From Candidatus Undinarchaeales archaeon (GTDB lineage: Archaea; SpSt-1190; JASMDC01): DNA of 64,000 nucleotides. Below the pieces are notes generated by a model. The model was not told the origin of the DNA. It searched no databases and worked only from the letters and a program-made list of their open reading frames with translations. The position numbers and the translations under genes were made by a program. This document shows, piece by piece, positions 24,400-33,032 of the stretch. Within the stretch, counting starts at the first letter, position 1. Every line of letters begins with the position of its first letter. The stretch is taken from the NCBI GenBank assembly GCA_030753015.1, contig JASMDC010000014.1, forward strand, positions 16,440 to 80,439, read 5' to 3'.

Positions 24400-25266
24400 A
24401 TGAACGTCCAGTGCCTGTGCCTCGGGTCCGCGAATATCGATATGGTGGCCTCTGTCACACGGAATCCGCGCACGGACGAGAAAGTGAAGATCCAGGACAT
24501 CTCCCAGTACTATGGCGGGAGCGCTGCAAACACGGCCACGTGCCTGGCGCGCCTGGGTGTCCGTACTGCTATGGTGGCCCGAGTGGGGAAAGACCATAAC
24601 GGTGACCTCATCATCACACGGCTCGAGCACGAGGGCGTGATAACTGACCATGTCATCCGTTCGAAAGGAAAGAGCGGGTACACGTTCATCGGTCTCGAGC
24701 CCGGAGGTATGCGCGTCATCTATGATTTCAAGGGTACGAACGCCCTCCTCGATCCCAGGGACGTACCACCCATCGCGGCAGATGTCCCCGTGGTGTTCGT
24801 TGCCGGTATCGACGAGCGCGGCATCGCTTTTGCGAAGGACGCGTTCCAGCGTGCACGCTATTCCATCTTCGCGCCATCAGGGTACATGATCAAAGAAGGT
24901 ATCGAGCCGCTCCTCGAGATCTCCGACCTCCTTATACTGAACGAGTACGAATGGGAGCTGGTACAGAAGGTGTCCCCCGGGTTCACCGGCGATGTCGTCA
25001 TCACCAAAGGAGCCGAAGGCGCCCTCGCCATCATCGATGGTGAGGAGGTGCAGGTCCCCGCGTTCAGTGTGGAACCTGTTGACACAACAGGAGCGGGCGA
25101 CGCATTCTGTGGCGGATTCATCTACGGCTTTATACAGGACCTCTCTACTGCCGAGCGACTTCGCTTGGGGTGTGCGACCGCCGCGATGAACACACGTGGC
25201 TATGGAGCACGGGGCGGGATGCCTATCCTTGAGGACCTTGAGAAGTTCCTGGAGGAGAACCGTTGA
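24400..25266 (+). CDS. PfkB family carbohydrate kinase
   Basis: A 288-aa ribokinase-type sugar or nucleoside kinase. Signature 1 is GGSAANTATCLARLG at about 39-53. Signature 2 DTTGAGDAFCGGF carries the catalytic Asp at its GAGD turn. LNEYEWELV and ITKGAEGA are the usual central blocks. The substrate could be ribose, fructose phosphate, adenosine or another; the sequence does not decide. It overlaps the RNase HII start (TTGA), so the two genes form an operon. Confidence 0.9.
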   Translation: MNVQCLCLGSANIDMVASVTRNPRTDEKVKIQDISQYYGGSAANTATCLARLGVRTAMVARVGKDHNGDLIITRLEHEGVITDHVIRSKGKSGYTFIGLEPGGMRVIYDFKGTNALLDPRDVPPIAADVPVVFVAGIDERGIAFAKDAFQRARYSIFAPSGYMIKEGIEPLLEISDLLILNEYEWELVQKVSPGFTGDVVITKGAEGALAIIDGEEVQVPAFSVEPVDTTGAGDAFCGGFIYGFIQDLSTAERLRLGCATAAMNTRGYGARGGMPILEDLEKFLEENR

Positions 25267-25907
25267 GCGCCCGCATCATGGGTATCGACGAGGCCGGGCG
25301 TGGACCCGTTATCGGTCCGCTCGTCATCTGTGGTTTTGTGTACGACGAGAGCGTCGACCTCCGAGCACTGGGCGCAAAGGACTCCAAACAACTATCACCC
25401 ACACGACGTGAGAAGTTAGCAGTAGGCCTTTTGGAGGTCGCTACTGACCATCGTCTATCGGTCATCACTGCCATAGACATAGACCAGAGGGACTGTTCCC
25501 TCAACGACCTCGAGATCAACCATATGGCGCGACTCATTGATGAACTGGCTCCGGACACTGTGTACGTCGACGCTATCCAAAGCGACTGTGCCGCGTTCCG
25601 GGACAAGCTCATGTCCCGTCTCTCGCATAAGTGTACTATCATCGCAGAGAACAAGGCGGACGTGAAGTTCCCGGTGGTATCGGCAGCTTCGATCCTCGCC
25701 AAGGTCGAGCGCGATGCTGCGGTCGGGCGTCTGCGTAAGGAATACGGTGACATCGGTTCAGGGTATCCGTCCGATCCGACGACAAGACAGTGGTTGCGGG
25801 ATTGGTACAGCTCACACGGCAGTTTCCCTCCCGTCGTCAGGCACACGTGGGCGACTATCAAAGAACTTCTCTCCGCTCGCAACCAACGATCACTGGACGA
25901 CTTCTGA
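25263..25907 (+). CDS. rnhB: Ribonuclease HII
   Basis: A 214-aa enzyme that cuts the RNA strand of RNA-DNA hybrids and removes single ribonucleotides from DNA. GIDEAGRGP carries D9 and E10; VYVDAIQSD and the later Asp of NKADVKFP complete the acidic site. The C-terminus ends QRSLDDF, which fits a PCNA-interacting (PIP) box with Q, a hydrophobic L and a terminal aromatic. The start is a TTG overlapping the upstream stop; the next in-frame ATG (25278) would begin just before GIDEAG. Confidence 0.94.
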   Translation: MSARIMGIDEAGRGPVIGPLVICGFVYDESVDLRALGAKDSKQLSPTRREKLAVGLLEVATDHRLSVITAIDIDQRDCSLNDLEINHMARLIDELAPDTVYVDAIQSDCAAFRDKLMSRLSHKCTIIAENKADVKFPVVSAASILAKVERDAAVGRLRKEYGDIGSGYPSDPTTRQWLRDWYSSHGSFPPVVRHTWATIKELLSARNQRSLDDF

Positions 25908-25965
25908 ACGGGGCAAAACGCTCGTTGGGCACCCTAGACGGGAACCCCGGGCACCGTCCCCATGC

Positions 25966-25973
25966 TTTTATAT
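25966..25973 (+). promoter_or_regulatory. TATA box of the 59-aa zinc protein gene
   Basis: TTTTATAT centred 29.5 bp before ATG 25999. It should drive the two-gene unit of the zinc protein and the GCS2-like ligase. Confidence 0.55.
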
Positions 25974-25998
25974 GTCTTTGGGGAAAGGCCCTGATTAG

Positions 25999-26178
25999 AT
26001 GCCCACTAAGACGTGCACAACGTGTGGCAAATCCATCGACCTTTCGAAGAAGAAGGAGCAGCATGCTTCCGTTCGTCTGGAGTACTTCCATCCGAACGGA
26101 AAGGACTTCGAACTAAAACGCACGTACTTCTGCTCGCAGGAATGTTTTGCTAAGAAGGTCAAGGGGGCCAAGAAGTGA
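25999..26178 (+). CDS. 59-aa treble-clef zinc protein
   Basis: A short gene beginning MPTKTCTTCGKSID. The pairs CTTC (6-9) and CSQEC (C-x3-C, about 45-49) frame a treble-clef or TRASH/MYM-like zinc site, ending in a Lys-rich tail. The size and Cys arrangement recall ribosomal L24e, but the middle does not match that family well, so I leave it unnamed. Its stop overlaps the GTG start of the next gene (GTGA). A role as nucleic-acid or metal binder is inference. Confidence 0.75.
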   Translation: MPTKTCTTCGKSIDLSKKKEQHASVRLEYFHPNGKDFELKRTYFCSQECFAKKVKGAKK

Positions 26179-27440
26179 ATCCCAAGGAGAAAGAATCAGA
26201 GGAACACGAGCCCGAGGTGCACGCATACGATAACATCCGTCGTGTAGGTGGTGAACTTGAATCGTTCATCGTCGAGAAACGCGACGGTGAGTACGTACCG
26301 GCCCCTATTACAGATAAGATCTTCACTGACGGTCCCTTGATCGATATCGAGAACGTGGGTACACTCGCCCGCGAGTTCCACCGGGACATGATCGAGTTCA
26401 ATCCGGATCCCTGCATCTCGCTCCACGAACACTACGCGCGCCTCAAGACCATGTTCTGGGAGGCCGAGCTCATGGTCAAGAAAGTGAGGCCGAACGCAGA
26501 ACTTGTAGGTCTCGCCCTTAACCAGATCAAGCCAGATCCCGCCCTCGACACCACCATCGATGACGGCGAATATTCGCGCAAGTATGTCTACCCTTCGTCC
26601 CGCTACTACTCGTTCATCGACTACTATAAACAACTGGGTGACAAGGCCGTCCGCGAGTTCCTCTCCATGGGACTTGTTGTGTCCTACCAAGCGGAGTTCT
26701 CCGTACTTAAAGAGGAGCTGGCTCATCTCTACCACTTGAGGCGGAATTTGGTCCCTCTCATGGTCGCCATTTGTAGCAATTCACCGACCCTAAACTACCC
26801 CGATCTCGTGCTCGACGGCCGGATAACGCTCTATCGCCGTAACTTCTCCCACGGCCATCAGCACATCGGGATCCCGACCTACATCCCTGAGGACTTCGAC
26901 GACTATCTCGGCACCCTGGAGGGTCAGCCGCTCATCTTCGACGCAAAGGACGCCCGGGCAAAGCTCTCAGTAGACTATCGATGGGTCCGACTCAACGTCC
27001 CCACATCGGTCATCGTCGAACCACGGGAGATCGACAGTCAACCTTCTATCCTTGAGGACATGGCACCCCAGGCCGCCCAGTTCGGTCTCATCGAGGAGAA
27101 TCGCGACAATCCGTTAATCGACAGTGTGATGAAGGCCACGCCCGAAATGCTTGAGAAGAGCCTGACCTCGGCCGCCAAGAGCGGACTTGAGGGCGAGTTC
27201 TTCACATCAACGGGAAGCCGACCCATGTACGATATATGGGCCGAGCTGCTCGAGATAGCCGCTGTGAACCTGGAGGAGCGCGGATTTGGTGAGCAGATGT
27301 TCCTCAAGCCCTTCGAGCGCCGTATCAAACAGGTGAAGACGCCCGCCCAGGTTTTCATTGAGATGACACAGAAACGGGGTCTTACGAAGGCCATCGACCG
27401 CTTCGTGGAGTGCATGAAGACGGATAAGCCCCTCATCTAA
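26175..27440 (+). CDS. GCS2 (glutamate-cysteine ligase/carboxylate-amine ligase)-like protein
   Basis: A 421-aa protein from a GTG that overlaps the zinc protein stop. Residues 23-40 (VGGELESFIVEKRDGEYV) match the opening GxExE-FxVD block of the GCS2 superfamily, whose acidic residues bind Mg2+. The later ICSNSPTLNY resembles the family's ANSPxxxG block. Members join an amino acid to a carboxylate with ATP, making gamma-glutamylcysteine in some archaea. The resemblance is clear at the ends but the middle is divergent, so the substrate is open. Confidence 0.65.
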   Translation: MNPKEKESEEHEPEVHAYDNIRRVGGELESFIVEKRDGEYVPAPITDKIFTDGPLIDIENVGTLAREFHRDMIEFNPDPCISLHEHYARLKTMFWEAELMVKKVRPNAELVGLALNQIKPDPALDTTIDDGEYSRKYVYPSSRYYSFIDYYKQLGDKAVREFLSMGLVVSYQAEFSVLKEELAHLYHLRRNLVPLMVAICSNSPTLNYPDLVLDGRITLYRRNFSHGHQHIGIPTYIPEDFDDYLGTLEGQPLIFDAKDARAKLSVDYRWVRLNVPTSVIVEPREIDSQPSILEDMAPQAAQFGLIEENRDNPLIDSVMKATPEMLEKSLTSAAKSGLEGEFFTSTGSRPMYDIWAELLEIAAVNLEERGFGEQMFLKPFERRIKQVKTPAQVFIEMTQKRGLTKAIDRFVECMKTDKPLI

Positions 27441-27468
27441 CTGTGGCTAATCCCCATGTAAGTAAATA

Positions 27469-27500
27469 GGGAAGGCCGCCCAGCAAAAGCCGACCTTCCC
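27469..27500 (+). other. Hairpin downstream of the GCS2-like gene
   Basis: GGGAAGGCCG pairs with CGACCTTCCC (one mismatch in ten) around a 12-nt loop. No U-tract follows directly, so it is not a classic terminator. It could be a 3' end stabiliser or part of a small RNA. Confidence 0.45.
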
Positions 27501-27623
27501 CCGGTGGCAGGTCACGGACCGAGATGGCCCGTTTTGGGTGGTCGAATAAATTACTTCCTCCCCCCCTAACCACACTATAAAATAGAATAGTACATTTGGC
27601 GTATAAATTGCTAACGCCTCACA

Positions 27624-27670
27624 AGTATCCCTTTTTCCAAATCAGTATCCCTAAGTCATTAATAGGGATA
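27624..27670. repeat. AGTATCCCT direct repeats plus inverted copy
   Basis: AGTATCCCT occurs at 27624-27632 and 27644-27652, exactly 20 bp apart, and the inverse AGGGATA at 27664-27670. Two helical turns between direct copies and an inverted third copy resemble a regulator-binding array. It lies about 120 bp upstream of the beta-CASP RNase start. Confidence 0.45.
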
Positions 27671-27758
27671 ATTCCGCTTCGAATATCGCAGCCACTTTCT
27701 CCGGGCATGGCCGTAGTCCCCTATAAACAGTGATAATGGATCGGTCTCCCCCATCTGC

Positions 27759-27766
27759 TTATAAAA
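27759..27766 (+). promoter_or_regulatory. TATA box of the beta-CASP RNase gene
   Basis: TTATAAAA centred 26.5 bp before ATG 27789, leaderless spacing. Confidence 0.6.
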
Positions 27767-27788
27767 AGACGGTCAATAGTGCCCCATC

Positions 27789-29117
27789 ATGACGGATGAT
27801 GGCATGTCGGTTAGGTTCCATGGCTCCGGTCTCGAGGTGGGTCGCAGCGCCATCAGCGTCAGTGTCCCCGGTACGCGTTTGCTCCTCGACTGTGGGCTCA
27901 AGCTCGTTCCAGAAGGTGAGGAGCATCCTCTTGCGCTCGATGAGCTCACGGGAGAGCTGGACGCCGTGCTCGTCTCCCATGCCCACCTCGACCATGTCGG
28001 CTATCTATCTGACTTTGTTGCGGCAGGCTATCACAATCCCATCTACATGACCGAACAGACTGCGCGGCTGACCCGACTGTTGCTCGAGGACTCGGCCAAG
28101 GTCAGGGAGATCCTGGGACACCACTCTCCAGATCCGGGCCCTGCGCTCGACCTGATCCAGCACGTACGGCTGGAGGAGGAGGTCCGACTTCCCGGAGGCA
28201 CTACCTTCTCCGCTCATCAGGCCGGTCATATCCCTGGTGCGGCTGGCCTCCTTGTACGGGGCAGGGGCAGGTCCATCTTCTACACAGGTGACATTTGTAC
28301 ACGTAAGCTCCACACCATCCCACCAGCAGAGCTACCACAGGGGCCCGTGGATTGCCTCATTCTCGAGTCCACGTACGGTGGGCTCAGTGATGTCCTCCCG
28401 ACGATCGAAACACGTGACAGGGCGTTCATGGAGATGATCGGGACGGCTCTCGAACGTCGTGGTACGGTCCTTGTACCGTCCTTCGCGGTGGGACGGTCAC
28501 AGGAGGTCATGCTCACCCTCCATGAACACAAGAAAGAGCTTCTGCACCACGGCAATGTCAGGGTCGTACCGTGCGGCGGCATGCTCTTCGGAGCCACCAA
28601 GGTCTACGACAAGGAGGCGAAAAGGCCTATCGGACTAGACACTAAGAATGGCCCGCTGTCACCCATCCATATCCCCAAGAACCGCCGGATCGAGAAGGTC
28701 GCATCCGGCGAGTTCCCGACGATAGTCATCGCTACTGCCGGCATGCTTACCGGCGGCAGCTCACCCCGATACCTGCGACATCTTGCCGGTGATAGCCGGA
28801 ACCTCATCCTCATCGTAGGATATCAGGCGGAAGGGACTCCCGGCAGAGAGCTGTTGGATGGTTCACGTCGGATAATGATAGACGGACAGCAAGTGGACAT
28901 CAAGGCCGAGGTCGGATTCGTGAGCTTCTCGTCCCACACCTACCACGAGCAGTCCCTATCCCTGGTTCAGGATCTCTCTCCCGGGACCGTGCTCTGTAAT
29001 CATGGAGAGCCATTGAAATGCGCTGAACTCGCCAGCGCGGTGGAGGAGCGGCTCGGGATCAAGGCCTCGGCGCCACCGAACGGTACGATGATCAGGGTGG
29101 CTGCACGTCCGACATAA
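27789..29117 (+). CDS. Beta-CASP metallo-beta-lactamase RNase, aCPSF2-like
   Basis: A 442-aa nuclease. The metallo-beta-lactamase motif 2 is HAHLDH at 64-69, with H in GHIPGA and D in YTGDI as further ligands. The beta-CASP cap follows, with ESTYGG, VPSFAVGRSQE and the SFSSHT His block. It lacks the N-terminal KH domains of aCPSF1/FttA, so it fits the shorter aCPSF2-type group of archaeal RNases that process or degrade RNA. The start is fixed by the TATA box. It converges with the exoprotein cluster. Confidence 0.87.
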   Translation: MTDDGMSVRFHGSGLEVGRSAISVSVPGTRLLLDCGLKLVPEGEEHPLALDELTGELDAVLVSHAHLDHVGYLSDFVAAGYHNPIYMTEQTARLTRLLLEDSAKVREILGHHSPDPGPALDLIQHVRLEEEVRLPGGTTFSAHQAGHIPGAAGLLVRGRGRSIFYTGDICTRKLHTIPPAELPQGPVDCLILESTYGGLSDVLPTIETRDRAFMEMIGTALERRGTVLVPSFAVGRSQEVMLTLHEHKKELLHHGNVRVVPCGGMLFGATKVYDKEAKRPIGLDTKNGPLSPIHIPKNRRIEKVASGEFPTIVIATAGMLTGGSSPRYLRHLAGDSRNLILIVGYQAEGTPGRELLDGSRRIMIDGQQVDIKAEVGFVSFSSHTYHEQSLSLVQDLSPGTVLCNHGEPLKCAELASAVEERLGIKASAPPNGTMIRVAARPT

Positions 29118-29157
29118 GGCCTTCGAGAACATGCTCAGGATAGTAACTTGTCCCGAC

Positions 29158-30156
29158 CTACAGCTCGGAGTACTCCTCTTGACGACGGCGGATGATGATG
29201 TAGCGCATATAGAGCAACACCACGACGCCCGTGATGAGGATTATCGAGATGAGCAGGACCTGGACGAGGTTCTCGAAGTCAAGCTTCGCGATGTTATACT
29301 CCACGTGAGCGTCCCAGTAGATGTATATCATCTCCTGGGCCGAGTCGTGCTGTCCGATGACCGAATAGGAGCGACGCGCGCTCTCAAGGGCGCTCTTCCC
29401 CTGGGCGTAGCGGATCATCTTGAGATACGACACTGAACCCGCGTAGTCCTGGATAATCTGCTTCCCTTCAGCGCTCTTCTCCAGGGCATTGGTCGTATGG
29501 GCCGTACAATCCTCTACGGCCTCTTTGTGGCGGGTGGCATACTCCTCTGCTCTGGCCGATTTGCACGTGCGTGCCCATGAAGAGACCCGATCGAGCACTT
29601 CGGCCTGACGACACACGTTCGGCTCACCTTCCACGATGGCGTCGAACACGGAGAGCGCGACGAAGCAGATGTCCTCGTAGGTATCGTCCACGTTCGTGAG
29701 GACCTCGGTGACCTCCTCATGCTCGAAAGAGGCCACGGTGAGGTTCTGCCGGTCCTCGGCGAGTGCCTCGATATTGTCGGTTATGGTACTGAAGCTCTCG
29801 ATAGATTGGGCCTGCTCGTATGCCATGGATGATGCTGTGACCGCCCAGTACGTATCTCGTGTGTGATTGATGAAGTCATAGGTGGACGAGAGGAAGGTGG
29901 CCCCGAAGGTACCGTCCTTGCCGGAAGGGAGAGTCTGCGAATCGCAGAGGTAGGAGAGGTCCCGGGCGAAGTGGCACACCGATGAGGCCGTTGGGATGTC
30001 GGTTATGAACGTATCCCGGTGGCCACGCGAGATTATCTCCGAGTAGAGATCGATGAGCTGGCGACACGGTCGCGGCTCCGCCAATACCGGCATCAGCATA
30101 ACGAGCAGTACTACTGTCGCAATGACCAGTAAGCGGGTCGTTCCATTCGACCTCAC
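29158..30156 (-). CDS. Exoprotein cluster, gene 4: signal peptide, helical ectodomain, C-terminal TM
   Basis: A 332-aa protein from a GTG overlapping the stop of the 959-aa gene (GTGA). A signal peptide (1-26, LLVIATVVLLVMLMPVLA) precedes a Cys-containing, all-helical ectodomain of about 260 residues. A transmembrane helix follows at about 297-317 (VLLISIILITGVVVLLY), with a short basic and acidic tail. The same outline ends the 959-aa neighbour: helical stalk, TM, tail of 10-15 residues. The family is not recognised; it is the last gene of the unit. Confidence 0.75.
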   Translation of the reverse strand: MRSNGTTRLLVIATVVLLVMLMPVLAEPRPCRQLIDLYSEIISRGHRDTFITDIPTASSVCHFARDLSYLCDSQTLPSGKDGTFGATFLSSTYDFINHTRDTYWAVTASSMAYEQAQSIESFSTITDNIEALAEDRQNLTVASFEHEEVTEVLTNVDDTYEDICFVALSVFDAIVEGEPNVCRQAEVLDRVSSWARTCKSARAEEYATRHKEAVEDCTAHTTNALEKSAEGKQIIQDYAGSVSYLKMIRYAQGKSALESARRSYSVIGQHDSAQEMIYIYWDAHVEYNIAKLDFENLVQVLLISIILITGVVVLLYMRYIIIRRRQEEYSEL

Positions 30157-33032
30157 AGCTCAAGCACCTTCTGCGTCTTGATCCGATAACGCACGTACAT
30201 ACCTGTGATGATGACGGTGACCATGAACGCGAATGCCACGACGACATTGACCAGTGTCGACCAGAGCATGGCCAGGTCCTCGCGTTCGCTCTCGATGATG
30301 ATGAGCTCGTTCCGCACACGTTCCGCGTCCTCCGTGAGATTCAGGTACTCACTTCCTAAGTCCCCTACAATCTCCCTGTACTCTTTGATGACCCTGTCGT
30401 ACTTCTCCAGCGCGCGAGGGGGGAGGATACGGTCGCCCAATGCCTCCTGTCTGAGACCTTGGACATTCTCATACTTCGTCGAGACCTCGTCGAGCTTGTC
30501 GATGATATTACAGCGCAGGTTCACCCGGCTGAAGAACACGTTGGCCATGGCACCGTTGTGGCGCAGACGCTCAGAACGTGTCGTGGGTTTCAGGCAGTAG
30601 TACCTTCCGACATCCTCGAACGTTTTCAGGAGGGTGGCATTGGCCTTCTCGCAGATCGGCCGCGCCTCCTCGATATCGATGCACAACACTTCGAGGTTGC
30701 GCTCGGTCGAACGCAAGATGGAGAGAGCGCGGACCGACGTGAGATTATGGCTCCGCTTCATTTCGTTGAGGGTTAGGACGTTCGTCGAGAACACCGAGAA
30801 GGAAGATACGAGGGAGGCGGCTTTCGCCGACATGACCGGATCTTTCTTCGACCAGTCATCGCAGTGGACCAGGAAATCGCGCAGAGCCTTCTTCTCCTCT
30901 GGGAACCGTTTATCGATGAGCTTGATGTCGTCCCGGGCCTTCCGACAGCTCGGTGGGATGATCTCGAACTCCATGGGTCTCTCATCGGCGGCCCGGTCAT
31001 CGTTCAGGGCATCGATGACAAGGCCGATCGTGTAGTCCCCTCTCGGATCGGAGAAGTCGAACCCAAGGCCTATTGGCAGCGTAAGGCGGCCCCCCTTGTC
31101 GATCTCGAACACGGGCGAGGGTACCTCTACTGCTTTGGCATGACGCACACACGCCTCCCCGGCCCCAACGGGGCAGGACCGGGCAACGACACTGAACGTT
31201 ATGTTCCGGAGAGGGGTGAACCCGCCAACCTCTGCCAGGGTGAGGCTCGTGTTACCAGTGATCGACGGCGGGCGTTCCTTGTAGAGCGTGAGCTTGTCCG
31301 GCATCTCGATCATGAGCTGTGGGTGGGGGATCGTGAAGGAGAATGGGACCGTCCGGTCACCACGGTCAGGTATGGTAATGCGCAGCCCGCAGGTGTACTT
31401 ATCTGGCGGGAGGTAATGGGGTACGTTCACCTCGAGGTCGAAGTCACCGGTCTCTTTTGCCGATACACCGATAGTCCCCTTAGCGACAGTGATGAATGTA
31501 TTATTGAAATCACAGTCCACGATCTCGCCAGTAATCCCCTCAGCACAACCTCCATCGACCTCGATGATGGTTATGTTCTGTGACCGGAAATCCCCGCAAG
31601 GGAGCTCACGCATGTCCACATTCTCTGCCTTGAGGAGATAGTCAAAGCGTGGTACTTTGAGGAACAGGACTGTCTCTTTCTTTGCTTGTTCGGTCTTCGT
31701 GCGTGGATATGTCGCTGCTAGCCGGCCCGTGTACTCCCCCGCATTGATGTACTTGGGGACCATGATATTCAGGGTACCGCTTATCCGGTCACCAGGGGAG
31801 AGGTTGTCGGTCTTTTCAGCTTCGAACTCGAATGTGAAGTCCTTGATATTGCCCGTTATGTCCAACTTGAGGTCACGAACGCAGCCGGAGGTGGATGGTA
31901 CGTACAGCTCGATGGGCTGCTTGAGCTCCCCCTTGCAGGGTGCGTCGAGCCCGATCGACCGGGGGCTCAGACGGAGCTCTGGAGGTCGGACTGACACAGC
32001 TGCGGGGACCTGTAGCATTTCATCCCCGAAGCGGAGGTTGATCTTGTAATCATCCTGCTTCTCATCCTCGTCCTCCAGGAGCGTGAGGTTGCCCAGAGTG
32101 AAGTCGACAGTTACCTTACCGCACTTGGGGAGCGTGTAGCTCTTCGAAGTGAAGATGAACGGATGGTCGTCCATGTTCACGTCAACTTCGAGCGGCAGAT
32201 CGAACACGCAGCAGCGGTCCTCGATGGTTATGGTCCGTTCCTCGTTACCACAAGCGTTCTCGAATGAGAATGTATCAGGGCTTACTCGTACGTCCAGCGC
32301 TGGCACGAACCGAATGTTCAGGTCCACGACGATCTCAAGGGCGTTCGAACCCTCGATCCGAAGGGGTGTCGAATAGGTCGTCCATGGTGTGAGCACCTGT
32401 ACTGTCTTCATGTTGAGCGTGATGTATTGGACCTGTCCCGATCTGACCTCACTGAAGCTCAACTGGTTCCCGAAGCGATCACCAAGGCTGATCTCCAGAG
32501 GACAATCCCCGTCCTCGTTACACATGTATGATGAGTCCAATTGTGCCACAACGTTGTACGCGTCGAGCTTACCCTGATTGGTCAGGGAAAGACTGTCCGT
32601 AACCTTGACGGCCCCGGAAGAGCGACATGGGATCTCGATGTCCTTTGCGTACTCTATCGGAACGGTGCGGAGGTTGGCACGCGCTTTCGCTACGTTGAAG
32701 GAGACGTATGTGGACTTCGGGCTACCGGTCAGGTTGTAAGCCTCGATCTTTAGCTTGTAGCTGCCTGTGCTCAGCTTCCCGATCATTATCTCGTGGCTTG
32801 TGGACCAGGAAGCATCGGTCCCGAGGACACGACCCCGGTCGTCCTTGACCTGTGCCTGGGAGTTCTGATTGGTCGAGATCGTGATCGTGAGAAGGTCTGC
32901 ATCGGTCGCATAATCATAGGGTTCCTTCGATGCGATGACCTGAGCGGAACTCGTGAACCTGAAGTCATCCGCCACGGCGGACAAGCAGAGGAGGATCGAC
33001 AGAGCGAGTAGTATGCGCTGGTAGCGAGCCAT
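30153..33032 (-). CDS. Exoprotein cluster, gene 3: large multi-domain Ig-like membrane protein
   Basis: A 959-aa protein. A signal peptide (1-21) leads to about six beta-sandwich units of 90-110 residues carrying paired Cys, for example near 135, 265 and 480. The repeated edges are typical of CARDB/Ig-like surface domains. A helical, Cys-bearing stalk covers about 690-920. A C-terminal transmembrane helix (about 925-948, LVNVVVAFAFMVTVIITGMY) and a short basic tail anchor it. Nearly all of it lies outside the cell. Its ATG abuts the previous stop (TGAATG), so translation is coupled. Adhesion or envelope scaffolding is an inference. Confidence 0.78.
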   Translation of the reverse strand: MARYQRILLALSILLCLSAVADDFRFTSSAQVIASKEPYDYATDADLLTITISTNQNSQAQVKDDRGRVLGTDASWSTSHEIMIGKLSTGSYKLKIEAYNLTGSPKSTYVSFNVAKARANLRTVPIEYAKDIEIPCRSSGAVKVTDSLSLTNQGKLDAYNVVAQLDSSYMCNEDGDCPLEISLGDRFGNQLSFSEVRSGQVQYITLNMKTVQVLTPWTTYSTPLRIEGSNALEIVVDLNIRFVPALDVRVSPDTFSFENACGNEERTITIEDRCCVFDLPLEVDVNMDDHPFIFTSKSYTLPKCGKVTVDFTLGNLTLLEDEDEKQDDYKINLRFGDEMLQVPAAVSVRPPELRLSPRSIGLDAPCKGELKQPIELYVPSTSGCVRDLKLDITGNIKDFTFEFEAEKTDNLSPGDRISGTLNIMVPKYINAGEYTGRLAATYPRTKTEQAKKETVLFLKVPRFDYLLKAENVDMRELPCGDFRSQNITIIEVDGGCAEGITGEIVDCDFNNTFITVAKGTIGVSAKETGDFDLEVNVPHYLPPDKYTCGLRITIPDRGDRTVPFSFTIPHPQLMIEMPDKLTLYKERPPSITGNTSLTLAEVGGFTPLRNITFSVVARSCPVGAGEACVRHAKAVEVPSPVFEIDKGGRLTLPIGLGFDFSDPRGDYTIGLVIDALNDDRAADERPMEFEIIPPSCRKARDDIKLIDKRFPEEKKALRDFLVHCDDWSKKDPVMSAKAASLVSSFSVFSTNVLTLNEMKRSHNLTSVRALSILRSTERNLEVLCIDIEEARPICEKANATLLKTFEDVGRYYCLKPTTRSERLRHNGAMANVFFSRVNLRCNIIDKLDEVSTKYENVQGLRQEALGDRILPPRALEKYDRVIKEYREIVGDLGSEYLNLTEDAERVRNELIIIESEREDLAMLWSTLVNVVVAFAFMVTVIITGMYVRYRIKTQKVLEL

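Larger units (their letters stand above)
27441..27788. other. AT-rich intergenic region with hairpin, promoter-like and repeat elements
   Basis: This 348-bp gap has no ORF. It holds a hairpin (27469-27500), TATA-like stretches near 27463 (AAGTAAATAGG), 27576 (ACTATAAAATAG) and 27601 (GTATAAAT), three copies of TATCCCT (two direct, one inverted, 27624-27670) and the TATA box of the next gene. It could encode a small RNA or a complex control region. Confidence 0.5.

Noticed and set aside
25999..26178. Ribosomal protein L24e
   Set aside because: Size and Cys pairs fit, but the middle of the chain lacks the L24e pattern as I know it. It is left as an unnamed treble-clef zinc protein.
27441..27788. 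tRNA or 5S rRNA gene in the long gap
   Set aside because: No T-arm TTCRA block with a matching acceptor stem and no cloverleaf spacing on either strand.
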